Source: an uncultured Paraprevotella sp. (GTDB taxonomy: Bacteria > Bacteroidota > Bacteroidia > Bacteroidales > Bacteroidaceae). Taken from it: a stretch of DNA of 64,000 nucleotides. Shown piece by piece: positions 35,426 through 43,651 of the stretch. The translations under genes were made by a program, and so were the position numbers. The stretch is from contig URKA01000009.1 of NCBI GenBank assembly GCA_900548345.1, positions 14,765-78,764 on the forward strand. Reading direction: 5' to 3'. Numbering within the stretch: the first letter of the stretch is position 1; every line of letters starts with the position of its first letter. Below the pieces are notes generated by a model that was not told where the DNA came from, did no database searches, and worked only from the letters and a program-made list of their open reading frames with translations.

Positions 35426-36876
35426 ACATCTTTCCTTATTTTATGATACATCATTTCAACCAGCATCACTGCATCTTCCAACGTCATCAACTGGGAGCGC
35501 AGATTTTTCATTCCTTCCCGCACCCTCGCCAAAAAATAGCCGTTATGCGTCAATAGATAAAGACGGAACAAGATATACACATGTTCCACTTGGGTACACT
35601 TCATACGTTCAATCCTACGTTCCAATACCCGAAGTTGTTTTCCCGTTTCCATTCCACAAGCCTGTAGCAGCATGAGTATATCTGCTGTAACAACAGGATC
35701 TTCCGTTCCCATTTTGCTTTGCAGCAAAGCGGCAACCGTCTTGCAATCAATAATATTATCATTCGTCGGACGATTCTGCATCTTAATCAGGTAATAGCGT
35801 CCGATTCCAGCCAAATCCTCAACAGCCACCCGTTCTTTGACATTTTGTCTGATATAAGCATCCACTGTTTCAAGAACATCTTGCGGATTCTCCTTAATAA
35901 AGTTTTCTTGTGCCAAATATTCTATTAGCCAACAGCATCCACTTATACCGCTTCGGAAAGTCATATCGTTCATCACTGCAGTTAAACTATCCTGTATTTT
36001 GCACAACAAGTCATAACCGGCATCGGCATATATTTGCATTTCTGTAATACCGGCAAAAAGGAACAAGAAATGCACATATCCGAGATTCCCGTCCTCACCT
36101 ATCGACAAAGCCGATATATGTTCTGTTTTAATCCAATGGTGCAATGTGTTCATCAGCCTTTTAAACGTTTCTTTATCACAACAATATATATCATCAAAAG
36201 GCACACTGTCATACAGGATAACCCTGGTTGACAAATTATATTTTTGCAAATAAGCTGCCAAATCCCTGTTATGGACGGTTTGCCCGGACTGAATGGGGCG
36301 CGTATGCACCACACTCACTTCGTCAATAATTGCCATATCTCTTTGCGAAGCATTTATCAACACCGGCCAATGAGTCTCCGTACCCCATCCAGTCTCATTT
36401 TCATTAAAAGTAAATAAAACTTTATCCAAAGCCTCACGTGAAAAGCACGGTACCATCATTTCTACAAAGTTGGTGTAATGAAGTTTGCAATATCTATCTT
36501 TTAGGGTATGTCTCCACGTATAATAAGACATGCGAAGTGCTGGTTGTGCGATTTGCAACCGGTAACGCCTCATGTCCTCAAAGAGGGCATTGATTGTTGC
36601 GGCATCCATCCGAATGTCATCATCTGGGAAAAAGAAGTAGTCATACCGCTCTTTTACTTCAGGATGCATTTCAAGATACTTATAAATGACTTTCAGTTTA
36701 TATCCTTTAATGTGGCAAAGATAATCCGTTTCTCTGCGAAATTCGTTCATCGAATCGTCGTAGACAACCAGATGCAAATCAAAATCGCAACGTCCTTCCA
36801 ACCATTCACGGTGCAAACTGTTCTTGCCTACGGCTGAAATGACACAATTTTTTGTTTTAATTTCACTTCTTTTCAT
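35422..36876 (-). CDS. Glycosyltransferase (DUF707-like) fused to a LanC-like helical domain
   Basis: A 484-residue two-part protein. Residues 1-220 resemble DUF707 glycosyltransferases: VISAVGKNSLHREWL, YDYFFFPDDDIRM with a DDD metal-type motif at about 80-82, GWGTETHWPVLI, and VVHTRPIQSGQ. Residues from about 255 on are all helical, with repeats like those of LanC: GNLGYVHFLFLFAG, FRSGISGCCWLIEYLAQENFI, then ETVDAYIRQNV and VEDLAGIGRYYLI. The same pattern occurs in the separate LanC-like gene at 38333. No CHG zinc motif is present, so lanthionine cyclase activity is unlikely. First gene after the terminator-like hairpin at 36949. Confidence 0.68.
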   Translation of the reverse strand: MKRSEIKTKNCVISAVGKNSLHREWLEGRCDFDLHLVVYDDSMNEFRRETDYLCHIKGYKLKVIYKYLEMHPEVKERYDYFFFPDDDIRMDAATINALFEDMRRYRLQIAQPALRMSYYTWRHTLKDRYCKLHYTNFVEMMVPCFSREALDKVLFTFNENETGWGTETHWPVLINASQRDMAIIDEVSVVHTRPIQSGQTVHNRDLAAYLQKYNLSTRVILYDSVPFDDIYCCDKETFKRLMNTLHHWIKTEHISALSIGEDGNLGYVHFLFLFAGITEMQIYADAGYDLLCKIQDSLTAVMNDMTFRSGISGCCWLIEYLAQENFIKENPQDVLETVDAYIRQNVKERVAVEDLAGIGRYYLIKMQNRPTNDNIIDCKTVAALLQSKMGTEDPVVTADILMLLQACGMETGKQLRVLERRIERMKCTQVEHVYILFRLYLLTHNGYFLARVREGMKNLRSQLMTLEDAVMLVEMMYHKIRKDV

Positions 36877-36948
36877 ATTCGTTCTATAAGCGGTATAACA
36901 TAGTTAGATGTATTCATCATATAAGACAATGTTATCACGTATGGTAAA

Positions 36949-36987
36949 TAGATTGTAGTGGTACACAAGTGGTACCACTACAATCTA
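36949..36987 (-). terminator. Strong hairpin after the small secreted protein gene
   Basis: A perfect 16-bp stem (36949-36964 with 36972-36987, TAGATTGTAGTGGTAC and its complement) closes a 7-base loop. It lies 3 bp after the stop at 36990. The minus-strand side is followed by only a few T, so it may reduce rather than end transcription into the glycosyltransferase genes. Confidence 0.65.
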
Positions 36988-36989
36988 TA

Positions 36990-37520
36990 TTAATAGCCTA
37001 AGCGTATAGGCTTGTCAATATCTTTGGTGAAGATATGAACGATAGTAAATAGGGATTTATCCTTGAATATTTCAAAGTCTGAACTGGGAAGAGCCTCACA
37101 ACTTTCTATTTGTTCTTTGTCAATTTTGTAAGATATGGCATCTACCATAATAATATGTTCGTTGACCATATAGATGATCGGTTCTTTTACTTCAGGACAA
37201 TATAACTTGCGAATCTCGTCCAAAGTCAAGAATTCAATATACTTGTTACGGTGAAGAGTTGTTTTGGCATAGTATTCCCAACCATTGATAACCAATGGCA
37301 TTTCTAAGTTTTCTTTAATGATACTATCGTTCGGAACATACTTCATATCAACGGCAATTCCGATGTCTTTGACAAATGTTTCGTTAACGAAGTTTGCCGA
37401 TTTAGGATGATTGTATTCCAAGTCTGGTTTCCACTTTCTTTGACCATACAGCATTGTACATTGAAGTGCTGTGAATAAAATCAATAGATAACTTGTTAAT
37501 TTCTTTTTCGTCATAATCAT
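36990..37520 (-). CDS. Small secreted protein next to the double-glycine cargo
   Basis: A 176-residue protein with a Sec signal peptide (LLILFTALQCTMLYGQ, cleavage after about residue 26). The mature part is mixed alpha/beta. A C-terminal stretch, YMVNEHIIMVDAISYKID then QIESCEALPSSDFEIF and FTIVHIFTKD, weakly recalls the plug-like motifs of TonB receptors (variable 'I-dG..' plus 'I.s..vL.s.d'). It starts 43 bp after the cargo gene and ends at a strong hairpin, so the two are one unit. An immunity, chaperone or inhibitor role for the cargo is possible by position only. Confidence 0.65.
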   Translation of the reverse strand: MIMTKKKLTSYLLILFTALQCTMLYGQRKWKPDLEYNHPKSANFVNETFVKDIGIAVDMKYVPNDSIIKENLEMPLVINGWEYYAKTTLHRNKYIEFLTLDEIRKLYCPEVKEPIIYMVNEHIIMVDAISYKIDKEQIESCEALPSSDFEIFKDKSLFTIVHIFTKDIDKPIRLGY

Positions 37521-37563
37521 TATTGAATCTTATTAGTTACTTATATCTATATATAACTGATTA

Positions 37564-38121
37564 TTACTGCATGCAATCAATAGCACCACATAGGTCACGT
37601 GCATTGAACGTTTGACTACCCCCTTGGTTCTTTTTTGAGGGATCATAATATGAATAGGTCTCTGTTTCTGGATCATATCCTGTCAATATGACGGCATGTG
37701 ACGTATTAGGACCAGTCTTGAATATTCCCATGACACCTGTATTAGAACCTTCTTTGAATAAGTTTGCTGCATCATCACCCATAGAAAATCCACTAGCTGC
37801 AGAACCAAAACATGAACCAATAAAATCTATAATATTACCATTTATATTGCCATCAGAATCATAAAGTTCCGGTCCACTCAAATAGTCGCCCAAATTTTTG
37901 GATCCCGGATACCCTCCAATTCCATTTATATAAGCATTGCCAAAATAATCGCAATCTTGATTTTCATAACCGTATACTTCTTTGGCAATATACTCCATGC
38001 AATTAAAAAGGCAAGAGGAGTCGGAATTGTAGTCATATCCTCCAACAAAAGACTCCATTTGTTGTTTGGTTAAACATGTTTTGTTATCTAATGCGTAAAG
38101 TGTTAATTTTTTCAATTTCAT
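37564..38121 (-). CDS. Double-glycine-leader protein with papain-like (C39-like) mature domain
   Basis: A 185-residue protein. Residues 1-28 are a typical CFB leader: KKLTLYALDNK then LTKQQMESFVGG, ending in Gly27-Gly28, the expected cut site of the C39 exporter encoded upstream. The mature part of 157 residues is Gly/Asp/Tyr-rich and is not a short bacteriocin. It carries a papain-fold pattern: Cys37 or Cys41 in SSCLFNCMEYIAKEVYG, His142 in SHAVILTGYDPETE, and Asp160 in YSYYDPSKK, the Cys-His-Asp order of C39-like peptidases and transglutaminase-like enzymes. Six Cys remain in the mature part. I infer an exported enzyme or toxin rather than a classic RiPP. The 5' leader holds a hairpin. Confidence 0.75.
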   Translation of the reverse strand: MKLKKLTLYALDNKTCLTKQQMESFVGGYDYNSDSSCLFNCMEYIAKEVYGYENQDCDYFGNAYINGIGGYPGSKNLGDYLSGPELYDSDGNINGNIIDFIGSCFGSAASGFSMGDDAANLFKEGSNTGVMGIFKTGPNTSHAVILTGYDPETETYSYYDPSKKNQGGSQTFNARDLCGAIDCMQ

Positions 38122-38145
38122 AATTGTACTTTTATAAGATTATCC

Positions 38146-38182
38146 GGTGTTTTATGCGCTTTTGAAGATACTATAAAACACC
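38146..38182. promoter_or_regulatory. Hairpin in the 5' region of the cargo gene
   Basis: GGTGTTTTAT (38146-38155) pairs with ATAAAACACC (38173-38182). On the plus strand it is followed by TTTTTA; on the minus strand, the sense strand of the cargo gene, it ends about 24 nt before the start codon. It might set the level of the cargo mRNA relative to the upstream LanC-like gene. Confidence 0.4.
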
Positions 38183-38332
38183 TTTTTATTTATGTGAATT
38201 AAAATCGCAACAGCTAATATTCTACTTTATCTTTACTGTAAAATTTTACGAACTATTCATAATGGTATATTTTAAAGTTTGACGATTACAGGTGACTTTT
38301 AGCCCATTTTTTAATGATTATTATTGGCTTTT

Positions 38333-39385
38333 TTATATATCCAATTTGAAAAATGAGGGATACAATATGTTAATGCTCTCCACTCCCAAAATTCCATCAA
38401 TCAGATGAAGATTAAAATTTTTCAGTGGCATGGCTTGTATGTTTTTATAATAAATTGGAGTGATTTTTTCATAAATTTTTTGGTATAAAATATCACATTC
38501 TTTTTCAAATTTTGTGTTTGCAAATAGTTTCTTGGCAACAACAAGCAGTATCTCTACAAAAAAGAACCCTTCGTTTATATTCATTATATTTACATTAATT
38601 TCTTTATACAACCCTTTCATATCCAATGAAAATATAAGTATACGAATATATCTATCTAACAATGTATTTTGCATTTTCTTGTTGAGATATGCCAATGCTA
38701 CAGCCATATATAACTTGTTGATATTATAATAAGGGATATATGACGACAAATATGTAGACCAAGACCTTATGGTATTGCAAATTTTTTCTGAGTATATATT
38801 TAGCTTAAGGGATTTTCTTAGATAGATGAATAAGATAGGATAATTATAAATAAGCGATGTGTATACATCTTTCGTAATGCCAGCAAATTGTGTCGGCATT
38901 ACAATCTCTAGTTTATTGACTATAGCACGTAATGACGCTTCGTTTATTTTATAATATAATGAATCGCAACTTGTGCTGTGTGACAGTCTTTCCACCAGAT
39001 ACACAAGATACCCCACCAATCCAGAGGTAAAATTTGTACTATGTTGGATATTCTCATCTTTCAGGTTTTTATATAATAATGCATCAATATCACTAAGCAT
39101 TTCATCCAAATCTCCTTCAACATATCCGTTTGATATCAAGAAGTTTATTACAAATCCAATTCCAGTTAGCCCTCTGTCGAGAGATAAATCTTTACATAAA
39201 GAGGCCGCTTCAATTATCTCTTCAAGCAATGTGTCGGCAATCCTCTCTAATTGGGCATCCTTTATCTTACTATTTATAATATACAATGCTAAGCAACAAC
39301 CAGCTTTGCCGGTGAACAGACCAATATTGTCTTTGGACAACGTCGGTACCTCATTTTTAATATAACTTATCAACTTATTATTCAT
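38333..39385 (-). CDS. LanC-like toroid protein without canonical zinc site
   Basis: A 350-residue all-helical protein when started at the ATG at 39385, which overlaps the upstream stop by 8 bp; the longer reading to 39520 lies inside that gene. LanC-type repeats are visible: LFTGKAGCCLALYIIN, LSLDRGLTGIGFVINFLISNGYVEGD (split), FTSGLVGYLVYLVERL, and at the end NLHLIDGILGVESINIL. The Cys and Cys-His zinc ligands of active LanC cyclases are not found, and the locus has no LanM or LanB dehydratase. It may instead bind or hold the cargo or assist the transferases. Very AT-rich coding sequence. Confidence 0.68.
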   Translation of the reverse strand: MNNKLISYIKNEVPTLSKDNIGLFTGKAGCCLALYIINSKIKDAQLERIADTLLEEIIEAASLCKDLSLDRGLTGIGFVINFLISNGYVEGDLDEMLSDIDALLYKNLKDENIQHSTNFTSGLVGYLVYLVERLSHSTSCDSLYYKINEASLRAIVNKLEIVMPTQFAGITKDVYTSLIYNYPILFIYLRKSLKLNIYSEKICNTIRSWSTYLSSYIPYYNINKLYMAVALAYLNKKMQNTLLDRYIRILIFSLDMKGLYKEINVNIMNINEGFFFVEILLVVAKKLFANTKFEKECDILYQKIYEKITPIYYKNIQAMPLKNFNLHLIDGILGVESINILYPSFFKLDI

Positions 39386-40121
39386 GTTTTTTTCTGATTG
39401 TATAAAATAACTCCCTTTTTTTTGCGATATTTTGATCTGTATTAAGGATAGTACTATTGAAACCTCTCGGATGCGATAGATGGAATAGAGGACCGTTGAT
39501 ACGGTCGATTTTGTATTCAAGATTTATCCACCTATAATACCTATCTCCATCTTCGTACCCCCAACCATAAAAATTTTCATTTTCCTTCCCGCTTTTGATA
39601 TAACAGGTTCTACGTAACAGGAATGCTCCACCAACAGGAATTGGACCATATAGCTCTTTCATGTACTTAATACAATTCTGTAAAAAATCAATATTGCAGC
39701 CGTTACTCAAATACATACGTCGAATCTCGTCTGTTGTGTCATAGAAATGATTGTATGGATATACTACATCCATGCCTTCCCGTAAACGTTTTACAGCTCT
39801 TATAATCTGCTTTTTATGTATAATGACATCTACATCCCATACGGATATGAAGTTCGTTTTAACCGTATCTATCATTTTGTTAAGATGTCGTGTCCGATGA
39901 AAGATTGGGTCTAAGTCTTCATGGAATTCATACTTTATTCCAGCAGGCAATAACTGTTTCAGAATACCACTATTCCAGCATGCATACTCCCATAAATATA
40001 TGTTTGTATCGAAATGATTATTCAAATAATTGACTATATGGACTGTGTTCTCCAAACGTTCAATAGTGTCAAATCGGACTATTATCAGAAATGCAACGTC
40101 TTTAAGTTCTTCCCTTCTCAT
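39378..40121 (-). CDS. Galactosyltransferase-like GT-A glycosyltransferase
   Basis: A 247-residue GT-A enzyme. FLIIVRFDTIERLENTVHIVNYL starts the nucleotide-binding fold, FISVWDVDVIIHK carries the D-x-D metal motif (Asp99-Asp101 approx.), and FYGWGYEDGDRYYRW with PLFHLSHPRGFNS are hallmarks of the Glyco_transf_7C C-terminal part. It could add galactose or a related sugar. It sits between the exporter gene (27 bp upstream) and the LanC-like gene (8-bp overlap), so it is part of the export operon. Confidence 0.8.
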   Translation of the reverse strand: MRREELKDVAFLIIVRFDTIERLENTVHIVNYLNNHFDTNIYLWEYACWNSGILKQLLPAGIKYEFHEDLDPIFHRTRHLNKMIDTVKTNFISVWDVDVIIHKKQIIRAVKRLREGMDVVYPYNHFYDTTDEIRRMYLSNGCNIDFLQNCIKYMKELYGPIPVGGAFLLRRTCYIKSGKENENFYGWGYEDGDRYYRWINLEYKIDRINGPLFHLSHPRGFNSTILNTDQNIAKKRELFYTIRKKHE

Positions 40122-40148
40122 TTATGCTATATTTATATAATAATTATG

Positions 40149-42341
40149 TTAATCAATGGTGTCCGCTCTTTGGTTTTCTATCAGTTTGTAATAATACCCG
40201 TTTTCTTTCATAAGTACTTCATGATTTCCAATTTCTACAATTTTTCCTTTATCCATCACCACAATCTGATGTGCATGGCGTATTGTACTTAAACGATGCG
40301 CAATAATAACAACAGTTCTATTTTCAAATGCAGAATTCAACGCTTTCACTATCTTCTGCTCATTGACGGTATCAAGCGCATTGGTTGCCTCGTCCAAAAA
40401 TAGATATTTTGGATTTCTATATAAAGCACGAGCTATTAGAAGACGCTGTTTTTGTCCGCCACTTAATCCTCTACCTTGCTCTCCAATCTCCGTATCAAAG
40501 CCACGTGGCATCTGATCTATCTCTTCTTTTATCTGCGCTATCTGGCAACATTTTATAAGTTGTGCTTCGTCAACTTTTTCATCATCAAGCACGATATTGT
40601 TCTTGATAGTGTCACTGAACATCTTACCATCCTGCATCACCACACCACACATCTCGCGCCATTTCCTAAGATTTAATGCTGTAACATTCATGCCTCCCAT
40701 ATTCACCATGCCGTATGAAGGCCTGTATAGACGCACAAGTAGTTTAAGCAATGTTGATTTTCCACATCCGCTACTGCCAACTATAGCTGTAATCTTATTT
40801 TCGGGAATGATAAGATTGATATTAGTAAGTACCATAGGCAGATGTGGAGCATACTGGAACATCACATTCTTAAGCATCAGACTCTTGTCTTCTGGCAGGA
40901 TAGTTGTAGCGCCAACAGACAGAAGTTCGTCTTCATCCTCCAACTGACGTATCTCGTTCATACGCAGGAAAGATATCTTTGCATACTGAGCAGATACGAT
41001 AAAACCTATGAACTGTACCAATGGGCCATTCAGCATACCAAGAATAAACTGCGTAGATATCATCACGCCAAAGGTAATGTCACCATTAATAACTGCCGTA
41101 GCACAGAAAAAGGTGATAGCCATATTCTTGATATTCTCAATAAACTGAGCACCAAGATTCTGCATATTAGTAACGGCTAACACACGCTTATTCACATGGT
41201 AAAGCCTTGCCTGTATCTCTTCCCACTTCCAGCGACGTGAACGCTCATAGTTATAGATTTTAATATCCTGAATAGCAGAAACCGTCTCAACCCAATAACT
41301 TTGGTTCCTGGATACTAATTCAAAATACTGCCAGTCAAGTTTCTTCCTGATTTTCAGGAATAGCAGGACCCACGCAACGTATAGGGCAGAACCCGCAATA
41401 AAGATGAAGAATATGGCTGCATTATATACCAACAGAATAATTGAGAATATCACGAATGTAAAAACTGAAAAGATGAGCGACAAAGAGTTGTTCATAATGA
41501 ACGAACGGATACGCTCATGATCCTGTGCTCGCTGAAGGATATCACCCAAAAGTTTATTCTCGAAGAACGTGACGGGCAACTTCATCAATTTGATCAAATA
41601 GTCAGATATGAGGGCTATGTTTACACGTGCCGTGATATGCATCAGAATCCAGTCTCTCACTACATTAAACACCATGACACTCAGTAGGATGGTAATATTA
41701 CCCACCAACACCATATTAATAAAAGTCACGTCTGATGAACTGATGCCTATATCAATCACAGCCTTTGAAATAAATGGAAGAATTCCCTGCAACAGGGTTA
41801 CAACCATCATGACAAAGAATATCAGCAAGAATTGTTTCTTATAGGGCATGAAATAGCGCAGCATACTCAAAAAACTGTCCTTCTCTTGTTTCCTCTCTTG
41901 TTTAGACAGTTTGAAATCAGAAGTGGGTTCCAAAGCCAAAAGTACGCCCTTATCCTCATTCTTAAGATACCAACCTGCCATGAACTCATGCTTTGTATAT
42001 TTCACATGACCTTTAACGGGGTCCGATACCCAGACATGCTTCTGGTCAGCATAATAGACGACTATGAAGTGGTTTTCGTTCCAATGAACGATAACAGGAA
42101 AAGGAACCTTTAGCATCAAGTCATCTATCGTGCATTTAAAAGCGGCCGTATGAAGGCCGATAGATTCCGCTGCAGCACTGATGCCAAGCAGGGACACGCC
42201 CTCCTTGGTAATGCCACATTTATCGCGCAAATACTGCAGGGAGTAATAGCGGCCGAAATATTTTGCCACCATCTTCAAGGATGCGGGACCGCAGTCCTTA
42301 GCATCCAGCTGGTATTCTGTTGGAAATCTCTTGAATATCAT
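40149..42341 (-). CDS. Peptidase-containing ABC exporter (C39 peptidase, PCAT type)
   Basis: Inner-membrane exporter of 730 residues that cuts double-glycine leaders and exports the cargo. The N-terminal C39 peptidase has catalytic Cys17 (DAKDCGPASLKM), His91 (WNENHFIVVYY) and Asp107 (VWVSDP), all intact. Six transmembrane helices follow (about 165-440), then the ATPase with GSSGCGKSTLL, LSGGQKQRLLIARAL and LFLDEATNALD. Its start overlaps the stop of the HlyD gene (ATGA). With HlyD and TolC it is a complete type I secretion system, and the cargo gene with matching leader lies 2 kb downstream. Confidence 0.95.
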   Translation of the reverse strand: MIFKRFPTEYQLDAKDCGPASLKMVAKYFGRYYSLQYLRDKCGITKEGVSLLGISAAAESIGLHTAAFKCTIDDLMLKVPFPVIVHWNENHFIVVYYADQKHVWVSDPVKGHVKYTKHEFMAGWYLKNEDKGVLLALEPTSDFKLSKQERKQEKDSFLSMLRYFMPYKKQFLLIFFVMMVVTLLQGILPFISKAVIDIGISSSDVTFINMVLVGNITILLSVMVFNVVRDWILMHITARVNIALISDYLIKLMKLPVTFFENKLLGDILQRAQDHERIRSFIMNNSLSLIFSVFTFVIFSIILLVYNAAIFFIFIAGSALYVAWVLLFLKIRKKLDWQYFELVSRNQSYWVETVSAIQDIKIYNYERSRRWKWEEIQARLYHVNKRVLAVTNMQNLGAQFIENIKNMAITFFCATAVINGDITFGVMISTQFILGMLNGPLVQFIGFIVSAQYAKISFLRMNEIRQLEDEDELLSVGATTILPEDKSLMLKNVMFQYAPHLPMVLTNINLIIPENKITAIVGSSGCGKSTLLKLLVRLYRPSYGMVNMGGMNVTALNLRKWREMCGVVMQDGKMFSDTIKNNIVLDDEKVDEAQLIKCCQIAQIKEEIDQMPRGFDTEIGEQGRGLSGGQKQRLLIARALYRNPKYLFLDEATNALDTVNEQKIVKALNSAFENRTVVIIAHRLSTIRHAHQIVVMDKGKIVEIGNHEVLMKENGYYYKLIENQRADTID

Positions 42342-43651
42342 TTTGTCTCCCTTGCCTTTAAGTTGTCAAACAGCCGCTGTATCAGCCTGCGCTTTTGGGT
42401 AATGACCTCACCCGTGCCTGCAGACTCGAAATTGAGATGCAGCTGCTTGTCGAAATTCGTTTTCATTCCATTTGGAAAAGATACTGTCACAAGATATGCC
42501 TGGGCAAATCCTTCTGACGATTCTATATTACGCGCCAATGAAGAAATTTTTTCTACTTTTCCACGAACATATCCATACTCATTATAAGGATAATCGAATA
42601 GTTTTACATTGACATCTTGCCCCGCTTCCACCTTGCCTGCACCATAGGAAGGAATCAGCAATTCGCCTATCATCCGGTTTTTTATGGGAGATATGGAAAA
42701 AATCTCTTTCGAGGCACCCACATGTACATTGTCCCTCCAAAAGTCCAAATATTGGAGTGAACCACTGATTGGAGCCACAAACAAATAAGCTTCCTTCCAT
42801 TGGCGGATTTGATTAACAAGCATGTTATATTTGGCTACCATCGCATTGAATGAGGAGGTCAATTCTTCTCGGACATTAACATCCACCTTTGCCAGTTCTA
42901 TGTCTATGGAACTAATCTCGGACTGTTTTATAAGTTCAGAACTCTTAAGTTCAATATTAGACTGTTGAAAGGAAAGCATACCATTATACTGTTGTACAAG
43001 ACTTTCTTCACTTAAAGCTCCCGATTTATGAAGCAGGCTATCTGTCGCATATTGTTCACGCATATTGGAAAGGACGACATTATTGAGGTCTATTTCCCTT
43101 TGCAAATTCTCCGCCACCCGCCTGTCAGATTGTTGTTGATTCCTCAACGTTTTTCTCATATTGTCATATACCTTTGTCTCTCGAAGTTGGTCATACTGAA
43201 TATAAGCCAAAACAAAATCATTGTAATAAGCACTAAGCGCACCAAGTTCAAGATAATTAGGAAAATCAATATGAACATCCATGCCAAGTTCCACATTGCA
43301 AACAGTATCCAATTTGAGAACGTCTTCATACACAGCTCCCGTCGCTATATACCCCAAACATGTGCCAGTCTCCACTTCCGTATTATTACCAACAAGCAAC
43401 TGCAAACGCCCTGAGACGGGAGCAACCATGCGGACAGGGGCTTTTTCGCCTGTAATGGATATCTGCCCCACTACTGTATCGGGATATTTAACGATAAAGC
43501 CAAGTACAATCATAACGGACACTATCATTGTGATAATTGCCACCACAATATTTGTCCATCCCGTCGGCATACGTTCGATAATGTCGGCGACTTCTTCGGA
43601 ACGAGGCTCCTCTGCGATGTCTTGCCTGGCTGTATTTCGCTGTGATTTCAT
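42338..43651 (-). CDS. HlyD-family periplasmic adaptor
   Basis: A 437-residue membrane fusion protein. One N-terminal transmembrane helix lies at about 33-56 (IVVAIITMIVSVMIVLGFIV). A biotinyl-lipoyl-like half (KAPVRMVAPVSGRLQLLV), a long coiled coil (about 155-280, rich in Gln, Glu and Leu), and the second half (YLFVAPISGSLQYLDFW) with the beta-barrel follow. It links the PCAT exporter to TolC. It overlaps the genes on both sides by 4 bp, so exporter parts are translationally coupled. Confidence 0.92.
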   Translation of the reverse strand: MKSQRNTARQDIAEEPRSEEVADIIERMPTGWTNIVVAIITMIVSVMIVLGFIVKYPDTVVGQISITGEKAPVRMVAPVSGRLQLLVGNNTEVETGTCLGYIATGAVYEDVLKLDTVCNVELGMDVHIDFPNYLELGALSAYYNDFVLAYIQYDQLRETKVYDNMRKTLRNQQQSDRRVAENLQREIDLNNVVLSNMREQYATDSLLHKSGALSEESLVQQYNGMLSFQQSNIELKSSELIKQSEISSIDIELAKVDVNVREELTSSFNAMVAKYNMLVNQIRQWKEAYLFVAPISGSLQYLDFWRDNVHVGASKEIFSISPIKNRMIGELLIPSYGAGKVEAGQDVNVKLFDYPYNEYGYVRGKVEKISSLARNIESSEGFAQAYLVTVSFPNGMKTNFDKQLHLNFESAGTGEVITQKRRLIQRLFDNLKARETK

